A stretch of DNA of 12,258 nt from 39-52-133 sp036523795 (GCA_036523795.1 DATDDN010000035.1:1-12258), one strand, 5' to 3'. Numbered from the stretch's first letter, positions 1 to 10,276 are shown. A program made the numbers and translations. The notes: generated from the sequence alone by a model not told the origin.

Positions 1-1044
<1,044 letters not shown>

Positions 1045-1061
<17 letters not shown>

Positions 1062-1506
1062 ACCCGGCCTGCGCGTACGCGCCATGAAGGCGCTGGCCCG
1101 GCGTGAATACAGCCGGGCCGAGCTGCATGGCAAGTTGCTGCCGCATGTCACGGAATCCGATGACCTGGATGCCGTGCTGGATGATCTGGAAAAACGCGGC
1201 TGGCTGTCGGATGCGCGGGCGGTGGAGCAGACCGTGAGCGTACGGCGCAGCCGCTTCGGCACGCAGCGCATCGCCCATGAGCTGCGCCAGAAGGGCATCA
1301 GCGACGCGCTGATCGCCGCCGCCTTGCCCGAGCTGAAGCAGGGCGAGCTGGATGCCGCCCGCCAGGTGTGGCAGAAGAAGTTTTCCTCCCCTCCGCAAGA
1401 CGCCAAAGAAAAAGCCAGGCAGATGCGCTTCCTGCAGTCGCGCGGGTTTTCCATGGACGTGATCTGCAAGGTCATGAAACTGTCGGATGAAGACACAGGC
1501 ATTTGA
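1045..1506 (+). CDS. recX: RecX, regulatory protein that modulates RecA
   Basis: RecX binds RecA filaments and limits their growth and activity. The predicted product has 153 residues, normal for the family. The conserved N-terminal part (LRVRAMKALARREYSRAEL, with LARREYSRAEL typical of RecX) is followed by three-helix repeats such as DDLEKRGWLSDARAVEQ and the tail FLQSRGFSMDVICKVMK. An in-frame TAG at 1039-1041 sets the upstream limit, so the possible starts are TTG at 1045 or ATG at 1084. I prefer TTG 1045 because the ATG would remove residues (SEPGLRVRA) that look like the family N-terminus. The ribosome site before TTG is weak, so translation is probably coupled to recA, which it overlaps by 17 bp. 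The weak start would keep RecX below RecA; that is inference. Confidence 0.92.
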
Positions 1507-1560
1507 TGCCGGGTAAACTGTGCACTGCTTGTGTGAATTTTCTTGAACTGAATATCAATC

Positions 1561-1568
1561 GAGGAGAA
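1561..1568 (+). promoter_or_regulatory. Strong ribosome binding site of the long helical protein
   Basis: GAGGAGAA lies a few bases before the ATG at 1573 and fixes that start. It argues that the repetitive gene is really translated and is not a low-complexity artefact. A weak promoter-like pair (TTGTGT at 1529, TATCAA at 1553) lies between recX and this site but is too poor to call. Confidence 0.7.
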
Positions 1569-1572
1569 TCTG

Positions 1573-3168
1573 ATGTCTGAGGTGAAGCAGGTTAAATTGA
1601 CGCCTGATGAAATACGCGCAGCCAGGAATGCCGCTGCCGCAGAAAAAAATTTAGCCCTCGCCAGCAAATCGATGCAGGTAGCCGACAAAGCCTATGCCGA
1701 AGCCCGTCAGGCACTGGAAGCCAGGCAGAAGATAGCGGCTGAAAAAGAAGAGATTGCCAACAAGGCCAGAGCCGCACACGAGCTCGCCGTGCAGCAAAAA
1801 GCCGCCAGCGACGAGGCCCTGCGCGCCGCCCAGGAAGCGGGTGATCAGGCGCGTGCGGCCGCCGAGGCCGCCAGAATCGCCAAGATCAGGGCCACAGAAG
1901 AAGCCGCGGAAGCCAAACGCCTGGCTGCAGAGCAGGCCAGGCAGCGCGCGCTGGAAATCGCCGCCGCCAAACAGGCTGCCGCTGAAGCCAAGAGAAAAGC
2001 GGCCGAGGAAGCTGCTGCCCTGAAGCAAGCCCAGTTGGAAGCAAAGAGACTGGCCGCCGAGCAGGCTGCTGCAGCCAAAAAAGCCGCGGTGGAAGCCAAG
2101 CAGCAGGCCGCGGCAGAAGCCGCTGCGAAAAAGAAGGCTGAAGCCGAGGCGAAGAGACTTGCAGCCGAGCAGGCAGCCGCTGCCAAAAGGGCCGAGGCTG
2201 AAGCCAGAAAGCAGGCTGCTGCCGAAGCGGCTGCGAAGAAGAAGGCTGAAGCCGAAGCCAGGAGACAGGCAGCCCTCGAAGAAGCTGCGCGCAAAAAAGC
2301 CGAAGCAGAGGCGAAGAAACTTGCCGCCGAGCAGGCTGCCGCAGCGGAGAAGGCCGAGGCTGAAGCCCGCAAGAAAGCTGCAGAGGAAGCGGCTGCCTTG
2401 AAGAGGGCGGAAGCGGAGGCCAGAAAGCAGGCGGCCGCCGAAGAGGCAGCACGAAAGAAAGCAGAAGCCGAAGCACGCAAGAAGGCCGCTGAAGAAGCCG
2501 CTGCCTTGAAGAAAGCTGAAGCCGAGGCGAAGAAACTTGCCGCTGAACAGGCTGCCGCAGCGAAGAAGGCTGAGGCCGAGGCCAAAAAGCAGGCAGCGCT
2601 GGAAGAAGCTGCGCGCAGGAAGGCTGAAGCCGAAGCGCGCAAGCAGGCCGCTCAAGAAGCCACTGCGTTGAAGAAAGCTGAAGCTGAGGCGAAGAAACTT
2701 GCCGCAGAGCAGGCTGCCGCAGCGAAGAAGGCCGAGGCAGAAGCCAGGAAGCAGGCAGCGCTGGAAGAGGTCGCGCGCAAGCAGGCTGAAGCCGAAGCGC
2801 GCAAGAAAGCTGCTGAGGAAGCGGCTGCCTTGAAGAAGGCGGAGGCTGAAGCTCGCAAGCAGGCGGCCATGGAAGCGGCTGCGATCAAGAAGGCAGAAGC
2901 GGAGGAGCGCAAGATTGCCGCCCAGGAAGCAGCGGCCGCCCGCAAACTGGCGGCCGAGCAGGCGCGCCTGGCGGCTCAGGAACTGGCCGCCGCCAAAAAG
3001 GCGGAAGCAGAAGCACGCCGTGTTGCTGCAGCGCAAGCCAAGGCCATCGCCCAGGAAGAAGCCGCCGCGCGCAAGGCCGCCGCCGCCCTGAAAAAGGCCG
3101 AAGCGGAAGCGCGCAAGGCTGCCATGGCGCCGCCCGATCCGGTGTGGCCGTTTGAGGCGGCCAAGTAA
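1573..3168 (+). CDS. Long Ala/Glu/Lys/Arg alpha-helical repeat protein, function unknown
   Basis: Product of 531 residues with no signal peptide, no membrane segment and no cysteine, so probably cytoplasmic. Residues 1-133 are helical but less regular (starting MSEVKQVKLTPDEIRAARNA). Residues 134-475 are 19 back-to-back units of exactly 18 residues, typically KAEAEARKQAALEEAARK, KAEAEAKKLAAEQAAAAK or KAEAEARKKAAEEAAALK. Unit 20 is lengthened to 32 residues (18+14). Residues 508-531 break the helix with a proline/aromatic tail, PPDPVWPFEAAK. The composition resembles the helical middle domain of TolA, but the TolA membrane anchor and globular C-terminal domain are absent, so I do not call it tolA. 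Charges spaced at i/i+4 fit a stable single helix or coiled coil; a fully extended helix of ~480 residues would be about 70 nm long. A structural or scaffold role is possible, but the sequence does not show a function. It sits between recX and alaS with its own ribosome site. Confidence 0.85.
   Translation: MSEVKQVKLTPDEIRAARNAAAAEKNLALASKSMQVADKAYAEARQALEARQKIAAEKEEIANKARAAHELAVQQKAASDEALRAAQEAGDQARAAAEAARIAKIRATEEAAEAKRLAAEQARQRALEIAAAKQAAAEAKRKAAEEAAALKQAQLEAKRLAAEQAAAAKKAAVEAKQQAAAEAAAKKKAEAEAKRLAAEQAAAAKRAEAEARKQAAAEAAAKKKAEAEARRQAALEEAARKKAEAEAKKLAAEQAAAAEKAEAEARKKAAEEAAALKRAEAEARKQAAAEEAARKKAEAEARKKAAEEAAALKKAEAEAKKLAAEQAAAAKKAEAEAKKQAALEEAARRKAEAEARKQAAQEATALKKAEAEAKKLAAEQAAAAKKAEAEARKQAALEEVARKQAEAEARKKAAEEAAALKKAEAEARKQAAMEAAAIKKAEAEERKIAAQEAAAARKLAAEQARLAAQELAAAKKAEAEARRVAAAQAKAIAQEEAAARKAAAALKKAEAEARKAAMAPPDPVWPFEAAK
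1972..2997 (+). repeat. Nineteen in-frame 54-bp units (18 codons) inside the helical protein gene
   Basis: Units start with AAG/AAA/CAG GC(N) GA(R) at 54-bp steps from 1972, and the next unit starts at 2998 exactly in phase. Units are diverged at synonymous sites. Three unit types (containing AKKLAAEQ, ARKQAALEE and ARKKAAEEA) alternate, and from about 2458 to 2835 they form a higher-order 162-bp pattern. Units starting at 2512 and 2674 differ at only 3 of 54 bases, all synonymous. Confidence 0.9.
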
Positions 3169-3196
3169 CAACAACCGCAGCGAGCTTGTTTAATCT

Positions 3197-3222
3197 GTCG
3201 TTCCCGCCCATGCGGGAACGAC
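3197..3222 (+). repeat. REP-like perfect palindrome between genes
   Basis: GTCGTTCCCGC, a 4-base loop CCAT, then GCGGGAACGAC: an 11-bp perfect stem. No T-run follows on either strand, so it is not a classic intrinsic terminator, though it could halt transcription leaving the upstream gene or protect the 3' end. Palindromes of this TTCCCGC/GCGGGAA type are common dispersed intergenic repeats in proteobacteria (compare Neisseria dRS3 and REP elements). Only one copy is in the window. Confidence 0.7.
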
Positions 3223-3250
3223 GATAATATGAATTTCCAGAAATGAATTG

Positions 3251-3562
3251 ATGCGAAACCTGCCTCCCCCCGATACCGGCCTGCCCAGCCTGCTACGCAA
3301 GGTGCTCGCCATTGCACTGGCCGTCACCGTGCTCACCCTGGTGTTCATGTTCTCGCTGGTGCTGATCGCCGTGATCCTTCTGGCCGGCGCGATCGCCTGG
3401 GGCTACCTGCTGTGGAAAACGCGCCATCTGCGCAGGCAGATGCGCGCGGCCCATGCGCATGCACGCCACGCCACAACAGGCCGTGCCGAGCGGCATGCTG
3501 CCCATGCCGACGTCATCGAGGGCGAAGTGGTGCGCGTGTATCGCGCCGAGAAGACGGAATAG
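3251..3562 (+). CDS. Small membrane protein with charged cytoplasmic tail, unknown function
   Basis: Predicted product of 103 residues from ATG 3251 (a TTG one codon earlier would add one residue). The N-terminus MRNLPPPDTGLPSLLRK is followed by a ~38-residue hydrophobic stretch (about residues 17-53, from VLAIALAVTVLTLVF to AIAWGYLLW), long enough for two closely spaced membrane helices or one long one. A strongly basic segment (KTRHLRRQMRAAHAHARHA) follows, which by the positive-inside rule should be cytoplasmic. The tail carries VIEGEVVRVYRAE; I recall a similar VIEGE(V/A)VR end in small hypothetical proteins of betaproteobacteria, but could not check this. The ribosome site is weak. It lies on the same strand between the helical protein and alaS. 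I do not recognise a function. Confidence 0.72.
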   Translation: MRNLPPPDTGLPSLLRKVLAIALAVTVLTLVFMFSLVLIAVILLAGAIAWGYLLWKTRHLRRQMRAAHAHARHATTGRAERHAAHADVIEGEVVRVYRAEKTE

Positions 3563-3689
3563 GTTGACCTTTTCTGCTGCTGGTATTTCCCTGCGGGCTG
3601 ATTTCGCCCCGGCAGCGACGCACACCGCTTCTTCGAGTTCGTCCCGGCAAACTCCCGCCTTTGGCGCTATGCCGTTCAGCCCACCCAAA

Positions 3690-3698
3690 TGGTATGAT
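3690..3698 (+). promoter_or_regulatory. Candidate extended -10 promoter for alaS
   Basis: TGGTATGAT matches the extended -10 form (TG-N-TATGAT, one mismatch to TATAAT) 67 bp before the alaS ATG. No convincing -35 lies 16-18 bp upstream, which is acceptable for an extended -10 promoter. A transcript would start near 3705. The 202-bp stretch 3563-3764 that holds it contains no supported gene. Confidence 0.45.
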
Positions 3699-3713
3699 TC
3701 GACACTTGAATCC

Positions 3714-3728
3714 GCCGCGCCACGCGGC
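3714..3728 (+). promoter_or_regulatory. Short palindrome in the alaS leader
   Basis: GCCGCG, loop CCA, CGCGGC: a perfect 6-bp stem just downstream of the presumed alaS transcription start. E. coli alanyl-tRNA synthetase is known to repress its own gene by binding a palindrome around the start site; whether this one has that role is speculation. Confidence 0.3.
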
Positions 3729-3764
3729 TTTCCATTTGAACCTTTGCAGTTGATTGGTGAACAC

Positions 3765-6386
<2,622 letters not shown>

Positions 6387-6403
6387 CAAGTCGACTAGAA
6401 AAA

Positions 6404-6437
6404 ACAAAAGGCATCCTGGTTGCAGGATGCCTTTTGT
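6404..6437. terminator. Bidirectional intrinsic terminator between convergent genes
   Basis: ACAAAAGGCATCCTG, loop GTTG, CAGGATGCCTTTTGT: a perfect 15-bp stem. T-rich sequence follows on both strands (TCTTT on the plus strand, TTTTTTC on the minus strand), so it should stop alaS transcription from the left and the hemerythrin transcript from the right. Confidence 0.92.
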
Positions 6438-6476
6438 TCTTTATGGGGCTGAAACTGTGCAACGGGGTTACCAACC

Positions 6477-6881
6477 TCAAGGTTCCGCCTGATTGCGCGC
6501 ATGCAGAGTAACCTCCAATGCAGGAAACAGCTCTCGTTCCTCAAAGCGTACATGCTCCTTCAGCAGCTGCCCGAACTCCTTGAGCGATTCTGCATTGCTC
6601 TGGCGCAAACCATCCAGCAAATCGCGCAGTTGTCGATGTTCCAGTAAGGTGCGCTGCGCCAGTGGTTGAGTTTCAGTGGTCTGCAGCAGGGGAAGCAGTG
6701 TTTGTTCCTCGGTATTGAAATGCGCATCCAGCTCGTTGGCGTATAACTGCAGCCCACGTTGGCAGGCCTGGTCGATCAAGGTGGTATCACCGGACTCGGC
6801 GGCGCGTTGGCAGGCATTGGCCAGCGACAGCGCAGTGTGATGTTCGCGCGACAGTGGTTGCAGTAAGGGGCTGCGTTTCAT
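6477..6881 (-). CDS. Hemerythrin-like (HHE) di-iron protein
   Basis: Predicted 134-residue four-helix-bundle protein. Visible ligand motifs are H14/H15 (LSREHHTAL), H54-x3-E58 (HFNTEE), H82 (LLEHRQL) and H110-x3-E114 (EHVRFEERELFP), which is the hemerythrin/HHE pattern for a non-haem di-iron centre. Family members bind O2 or NO or serve in iron or redox sensing; the sequence alone does not decide which. No signal peptide or extra domain is present, so it is probably a free cytoplasmic single-domain protein. The ATG at 6881 lies only 7 bp after the stop of the FmdE-like gene, so the two are almost certainly co-transcribed and probably translationally coupled. The shared terminator lies about 40 bp past its stop. 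Confidence 0.85.
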   Translation of the reverse strand: MKRSPLLQPLSREHHTALSLANACQRAAESGDTTLIDQACQRGLQLYANELDAHFNTEEQTLLPLLQTTETQPLAQRTLLEHRQLRDLLDGLRQSNAESLKEFGQLLKEHVRFEERELFPALEVTLHARNQAEP

Positions 6882-6888
6882 GCTGTCT

Positions 6889-7497
6889 TCATGCGTGGGT
6901 CATGATGAAGACTTGCGGGTCGTCACGATGATCAAGCAGGATGCTGCGCACCCGTTCTTGCCACAGATGTCTGAACTCGGCGAACTCCGCGGAGGTGGCT
7001 GTATTGGCGATACAGCGTGCCATAAGATCGGGCAGGCTGGGCGACGCGGGGACGCGTTGCAGATTTACGGTGAGCTGCACCGCCTGGTTGGTATCGAGCC
7101 GGGTGAAACGCATGGCATCTTGCATCCCTGCCGAGAAAAACAGGCGTTCCCGCCTGTCGTAACGTCCGCCTATCCCCTTGAAGCCATTGTCGGCCATGGC
7201 GCCTGTGAGCATGCTCACGACGTTCGCAATTACTCCGGTAACGCCGCTTGCGCTGTCCTGGTTGAATTCAACCCGAATATCGCCACGCACCGGGGTGGCA
7301 TCAGGATAGAGAAAGGCCATCGCTTTGCAGGTAGCCCAATAGGCTGAGGCGACGGTTGGGCAGGAATGCCCTGCCAATCGTACGGCATCGAAATAGGAGT
7401 ACTCCAAAATTCCGTCTTCTGCTGCGCCGAGAAATTCAGCCAGGGGATCATACAAACTGATTCTGGGTATTTCATCAAAGAACGCCGGATGCTTCAT
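6889..7497 (-). CDS. FmdE-like domain protein, putative metal-binding
   Basis: Product of 202 residues from ATG 7497, chosen because AAGGAGA sits 8 bases upstream; the frame is open 25 codons further without comparable support. The segment AGHSCPTVASAYWATCKAM (residues 42-60) resembles the conserved GHxCP motif of FmdE-family proteins (named after a protein encoded with molybdenum formylmethanofuran dehydrogenase), and VRGDIRVEF followed by SGVTGVIANVVSMLTGA continues that fold. H44, C46 and perhaps C57 could bind metal. The C-terminal zinc finger of some FmdE proteins is absent. The family name does not imply methanogenesis, as relatives occur in many bacteria. No transport signal is seen. 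It is the first gene of a pair with the hemerythrin-like gene. The family assignment is by motif memory and is moderately sure; the function is unknown. Confidence 0.68.
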   Translation of the reverse strand: MKHPAFFDEIPRISLYDPLAEFLGAAEDGILEYSYFDAVRLAGHSCPTVASAYWATCKAMAFLYPDATPVRGDIRVEFNQDSASGVTGVIANVVSMLTGAMADNGFKGIGGRYDRRERLFFSAGMQDAMRFTRLDTNQAVQLTVNLQRVPASPSLPDLMARCIANTATSAEFAEFRHLWQERVRSILLDHRDDPQVFIMTHA

Positions 7498-7504
7498 ATT
7501 CCAA

Positions 7505-7511
7505 TCTCCTT
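7505..7511 (-). promoter_or_regulatory. Ribosome binding site that sets the FmdE-like start
   Basis: On the minus strand AAGGAGA precedes ATG 7497 by 7-8 bases. It favours the 202-residue product over the 227-residue one beginning at 7572. Confidence 0.75.
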
Positions 7512-7558
7512 CTTGCCGGGAAATCATGGAGTCACATCGTGTATTTTGCTTCTTCATT

Positions 7559-7577
7559 GGGCCATCCAGCATGGCCC
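7559..7577. other. Small hairpin between phosphohexomutase and FmdE-like gene
   Basis: GGGCCAT, 5-base loop, ATGGCCC, just downstream of the mutase stop on the minus strand. An alternative pairing joins CATCCAGC (7563-7570) with GCTGGATG (7594-7601). Neither is followed by a T-run, so termination is doubtful. The 132-bp gap shows no clear promoter or FNR-type box. Confidence 0.35.
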
Positions 7578-7629
7578 CAGGGCGGGAAACTACGCTGGAT
7601 GCCGCGCGGCGAGCAGCGCGCCTGTTTCG

Positions 7630-9006
7630 TCAGAACGGCAGCTGCAGCGCCGGGTTCGCCTGCAGCAGCACCCTGCGGAAATCATCCTGAATACGCTTCA
7701 GCGCCGCGGCATTGTCTGCCTCGAAACGCAGCACGATCACCGGGGTGGTGTTGGAGGCACGCATCAGGCCGAAGCCGTCGGCATATTCCACGCGCAGGCC
7801 GTCGATGGTGATGACTTCCCTGGCATCGGTGAACTGGGCTTCACGACCCAGGCGCGCGATCAGTGCGTGGTTCTCGCCTTCCTGCAGCTTGATGTGCAAT
7901 TCAGGCGTGCTCACCGCATCGGGCAGCGCGTTCAGGGTGGCGCTGGGGTTCTGCTCCTTGCTCAGGATTTCCAGCAGGCGGGCGCCGGTGTAGAGGCCGT
8001 CGTCGAAGCCGTACCAGCGCTCCTTGAAGAACACGTGGCCGCTCATCTCGCCGGCAAGCAATGCCCCGGTTTCCTTCATCTTGGCCTTCACCAGCGAGTG
8101 GCCGGTCTTCCACAGGGTGGGCTTGCCGCCGTGTGAGCGTATCCAGCTGAACAGATTGCGGGTGGACTTCACGTCGAAGATGATTTCCGCGCCGGGGTTG
8201 CGTGACAGCACGTCGGCGGCAAACAGCATCAGCTGGCGGTCCGGGTAGATGATCTTGCCATCCTTGGTGACCACGCCCAGGCGGTCGCCATCGCCGTCGA
8301 AGGCGAGGCCAAGCTCGCTGTCGTTGTCCTTGAGTGCCTTGATCAGGTCTTCCAGGTTGTGCGGGTCGGAAGGGTCGGGATGGTGGTTGGGGAAGTGGCC
8401 GTCCACTTCACAGAACATTTCCGTCACTTCGCAGCCGAGGCCGCGATACAGCTTGGCGGCAAAGTCGCCGGCCACGCCGTTGCCGCAATCCACGGTGATC
8501 TTCATGGGGCGGGCCAGTTTGATGTGAGACACGATCCTGGCGAGATATTCCGGCGCGATGTCGTATTGCGAGTAGCTGCCGCTGCCGTGGCTGAGGTTGC
8601 CGGTCTCGATGCGGTTGCGCAGGCTCTGGATGGTTTCGCCGGACAGGGTTTCGCCGGCCAGCACCATCTTGAGGCCGTTGTAGTCGGGCGGGTTGTGGCT
8701 GCCGGTGATCATCACCGCGCAGTTGGTGTTGAGCTGGAAAGCGGCGAAGTAGGTCATCGGCGTGGCCACCATGCCGACGTCGATGACGTTGATGCCGCTC
8801 TTCTGGATGCCGCGTGCCAGCGCCTGGGCGAACTCGGGGCCGGACAGGCGGCCATCGCGGCCGATGGCTATGCTGGTCTGCTTGCGCGCGACGGCTTCGG
8901 AGCCGATGGCGTGGCCGATGGCTTCGACGATGTCGGCGGTGAGAGTCTTGCCGACGATGCCGCGAATGTCATAGGCCTTGAAGATTTCCTTGGGGATCTG
9001 GGTCAT
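7630..9006 (-). CDS. Phosphomannomutase/phosphoglucomutase (AlgC type)
   Basis: Interconverts hexose 6-phosphates and 1-phosphates (mannose and/or glucose), supplying sugar nucleotides for LPS, exopolysaccharide and glycogen; cytoplasmic. The product is 458 residues (Pseudomonas AlgC is 463). The start is ATG 9006, giving MTQIPKEIFKAYDIRG; the longer open frame to 9150 lies inside waaF and lacks family similarity. Domain 1 holds the phosphoserine loop TGSHNPPDYNGLK (S103). The metal-binding loop DGDGDR gives D237, D239 and D241. The sugar-specificity loop is GEMSGHVFF (residues 319-327, with E320 and S322), typical of dual-specificity PMM/PGM. The C-terminal phosphate-binding segment is RASNTTPVIVLRFEA. 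It starts 38 bp after the waaF stop on the same strand, consistent with shared envelope-sugar function. The symbol is left blank because algC, manB and pgm cannot be told apart from sequence alone. Confidence 0.93.
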   Translation of the reverse strand: MTQIPKEIFKAYDIRGIVGKTLTADIVEAIGHAIGSEAVARKQTSIAIGRDGRLSGPEFAQALARGIQKSGINVIDVGMVATPMTYFAAFQLNTNCAVMITGSHNPPDYNGLKMVLAGETLSGETIQSLRNRIETGNLSHGSGSYSQYDIAPEYLARIVSHIKLARPMKITVDCGNGVAGDFAAKLYRGLGCEVTEMFCEVDGHFPNHHPDPSDPHNLEDLIKALKDNDSELGLAFDGDGDRLGVVTKDGKIIYPDRQLMLFAADVLSRNPGAEIIFDVKSTRNLFSWIRSHGGKPTLWKTGHSLVKAKMKETGALLAGEMSGHVFFKERWYGFDDGLYTGARLLEILSKEQNPSATLNALPDAVSTPELHIKLQEGENHALIARLGREAQFTDAREVITIDGLRVEYADGFGLMRASNTTPVIVLRFEADNAAALKRIQDDFRRVLLQANPALQLPF

Positions 9007-9044
9007 GAACGTTCGAACCGTGAGTGTGCGCTGGCCGTGCAGGC

Positions 9045-10061
9045 TCAGTCGGGTGTGGAAGGGATCTGTTGTGCCACCAGTGGCGGGGTCATCTGTTTCA
9101 TGCAGTTGAAGTGACCGAGCGGACATTCGCGCTTGAAGCAGGGGCTGCACGGCAGGTCGAGCTTGAGCACGTGCGCATGTTCGGAAAGCGGTGGCGTGAA
9201 GCCGGGGCTGCTGGAGCCGTACAGCGCGAGCATGGGGCGGTCAAGCGCGGCGGCGACGTGCATCAGGCCCGAATCGTTGCTCACCACCAGCGCAGCACAG
9301 GAGATCAGCGCGATGGCTTCAGAGAGATCCGTGCTGCCGCACAGGTTGCGCACGCTGGCATTGCCCAGCGCCACGATCTTGTCGCCGATTTCCTGGTCCT
9401 TGGGCGAGCCGACGATCCACACGTTGTAGCCGCGGCTTTGCAGGTTCTGCGCCAGTTCGGCAAAGTAGGGGAAGGGCCAGCGCTTGGCAGGGCCGTATTC
9501 GGCACCGGGGCAGAACACGGCGACAGGCTTGTCGAGCGACAGGCCGAATTTCTCCATCACCTGCTGGCGGCGTTCGGCGCTTACCTGCAGCCGGGGCGAC
9601 GGCACCGGGCGCGGCAGCGGGTCGCGCGGCGCTTCGGCAAGTGCGGCGAAGCGCTCCACCATCAGCGGCAATGCGCGCTTGTCCAGCTTGCGTGCATCGT
9701 TGATCAGGCCGTAGCGCATCTCGCCGACGAAGCCGGTGCGCTGCGGGATGTTGGCGAAGTAAGGTACCAAGGCCGACTTGAACGAATTGGGCAGCACGAT
9801 GGCCTTGTCGTACCGCTTCTCGCGCAGCTCCTTGCCCAGGCGGCGGCGCGCGCCCAGCTGCAGCGCACCGTGCGGGAAAGGGTTGATGATGACGTCGTGC
9901 ACCTCGGGCATGACACGCAGCAGGGCCTCGGTCCAGGGCGGCGCGAGGACGTCCAGCTCGCAAGTCGGGTAGCGCTCGCGCAGGCGGCGCAACATGGGCT
10001 GGATCAGCATGGTGTCGCCCACCCAGCTGGGAGCCACGACGAGGATCTTCTGGATGGACAT
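9045..10061 (-). CDS. waaF: ADP-heptose:LPS heptosyltransferase II
   Basis: Adds the second L-glycero-D-manno-heptose to the LPS inner core at the cytoplasmic face of the inner membrane (GT9 family, GT-B fold). The product is 338 residues (E. coli WaaF 348). The start is ATG 10061, giving MSIQKILVVAPSWVGDTMLIQ; the PSWVGD motif with the acidic residue after glycine is characteristic. The C-terminal half shows PGAEYGPAKRWP and the ADP-heptose-binding region LVVSNDSGLMHVAAALDRPMLALYGSSSP, also a GT9 hallmark. The frame is open beyond the start up to 10472, but that part overlaps the zinc-finger and ilvE genes and is not family-like. The gap to the zinc-finger gene is 14 bp, so the two are co-transcribed. 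Its presence shows a Gram-negative, LPS-bearing host. Confidence 0.95.
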   Translation of the reverse strand: MSIQKILVVAPSWVGDTMLIQPMLRRLRERYPTCELDVLAPPWTEALLRVMPEVHDVIINPFPHGALQLGARRRLGKELREKRYDKAIVLPNSFKSALVPYFANIPQRTGFVGEMRYGLINDARKLDKRALPLMVERFAALAEAPRDPLPRPVPSPRLQVSAERRQQVMEKFGLSLDKPVAVFCPGAEYGPAKRWPFPYFAELAQNLQSRGYNVWIVGSPKDQEIGDKIVALGNASVRNLCGSTDLSEAIALISCAALVVSNDSGLMHVAAALDRPMLALYGSSSPGFTPPLSEHAHVLKLDLPCSPCFKRECPLGHFNCMKQMTPPLVAQQIPSTPD

Positions 10062-10075
10062 GAGTGGCGGTACGC

Positions 10076-10276
10076 CTAGTGGTGGCCGGGCTGCATTGGG
10101 CCGGTGTAACGATACAGGGTGCTGCAGTACGGGCAACGCACCACACCCAGTTTTTCTACGGCCAGCGCTACGCGCGGATGGCCGTTCCACACGGTCTGTT
10201 CCTCGCGTGGGCAGTATAGCGGCAAATCTGCCGCGGAGATCTCGATGGCCTGGTTGGCTGTAACATTGGTGCTCAT
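10076..10276 (-). CDS. Small CHCC zinc-finger protein (zf-CHCC family)
   Basis: Product of 66 residues. C22 (LYCPREE), H33 (NGHPRVAL), C48 and C51 (RCPYCSTLY) form the C-H-C-C zinc-site pattern shared with the mitochondrial complex I accessory subunit NDUFS6 and small bacterial relatives. The start ATG 10276 is preceded by GAGGAAA at a suitable distance. It lies 15 bp after the ilvE stop and 14 bp before the waaF start, so it is an operon member; I recall this same ilvE/zinc-finger/waaF order in other betaproteobacteria. The bacterial function is unknown to me. A role in Fe-S or respiratory-complex assembly is only suggested by the NDUFS6 relation. Confidence 0.88.
   Translation of the reverse strand: MSTNVTANQAIEISAADLPLYCPREEQTVWNGHPRVALAVEKLGVVRCPYCSTLYRYTGPMQPGHH

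Noticed and set aside
1972..2997. CRISPR or satellite-type noncoding repeat
   Set aside because: The 54-bp period keeps the reading frame throughout, differences are mostly synonymous, and the frame has a start with a strong ribosome site.
1573..3168. tolA
   Set aside because: Only the helical Ala/Lys/Glu composition matches. The N-terminal membrane anchor and C-terminal TolA domain are missing, and no tol/pal genes are nearby.
1651..3174. Long minus-strand open frame (507 codons) and several others opposite the helical protein
   Set aside because: They mirror the GCN/GAR/AAR codon repeats of the plus-strand gene, giving meaningless Ser/Phe/Leu- or Ala/Ser-rich products. The plus strand has a good ribosome site and a regular protein period.
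3453..3764. N-terminal extension of alaS by 104 codons
   Set aside because: It overlaps the small membrane protein in another frame and is unlike any AlaS; the family N-terminus begins at ATG 3765.
9007..9150. 48-codon N-terminal extension of the phosphohexomutase
   Set aside because: It overlaps the end of waaF and shows no mutase similarity; the family start MTQIPKEIFKAYDIRG begins at 9006.
8359..10079. Plus-strand open frames across the mutase and waaF genes (8359-9114, 9024-10079)
   Set aside because: Antisense shadows of well-identified minus-strand genes; no ribosome site or recognisable domain.
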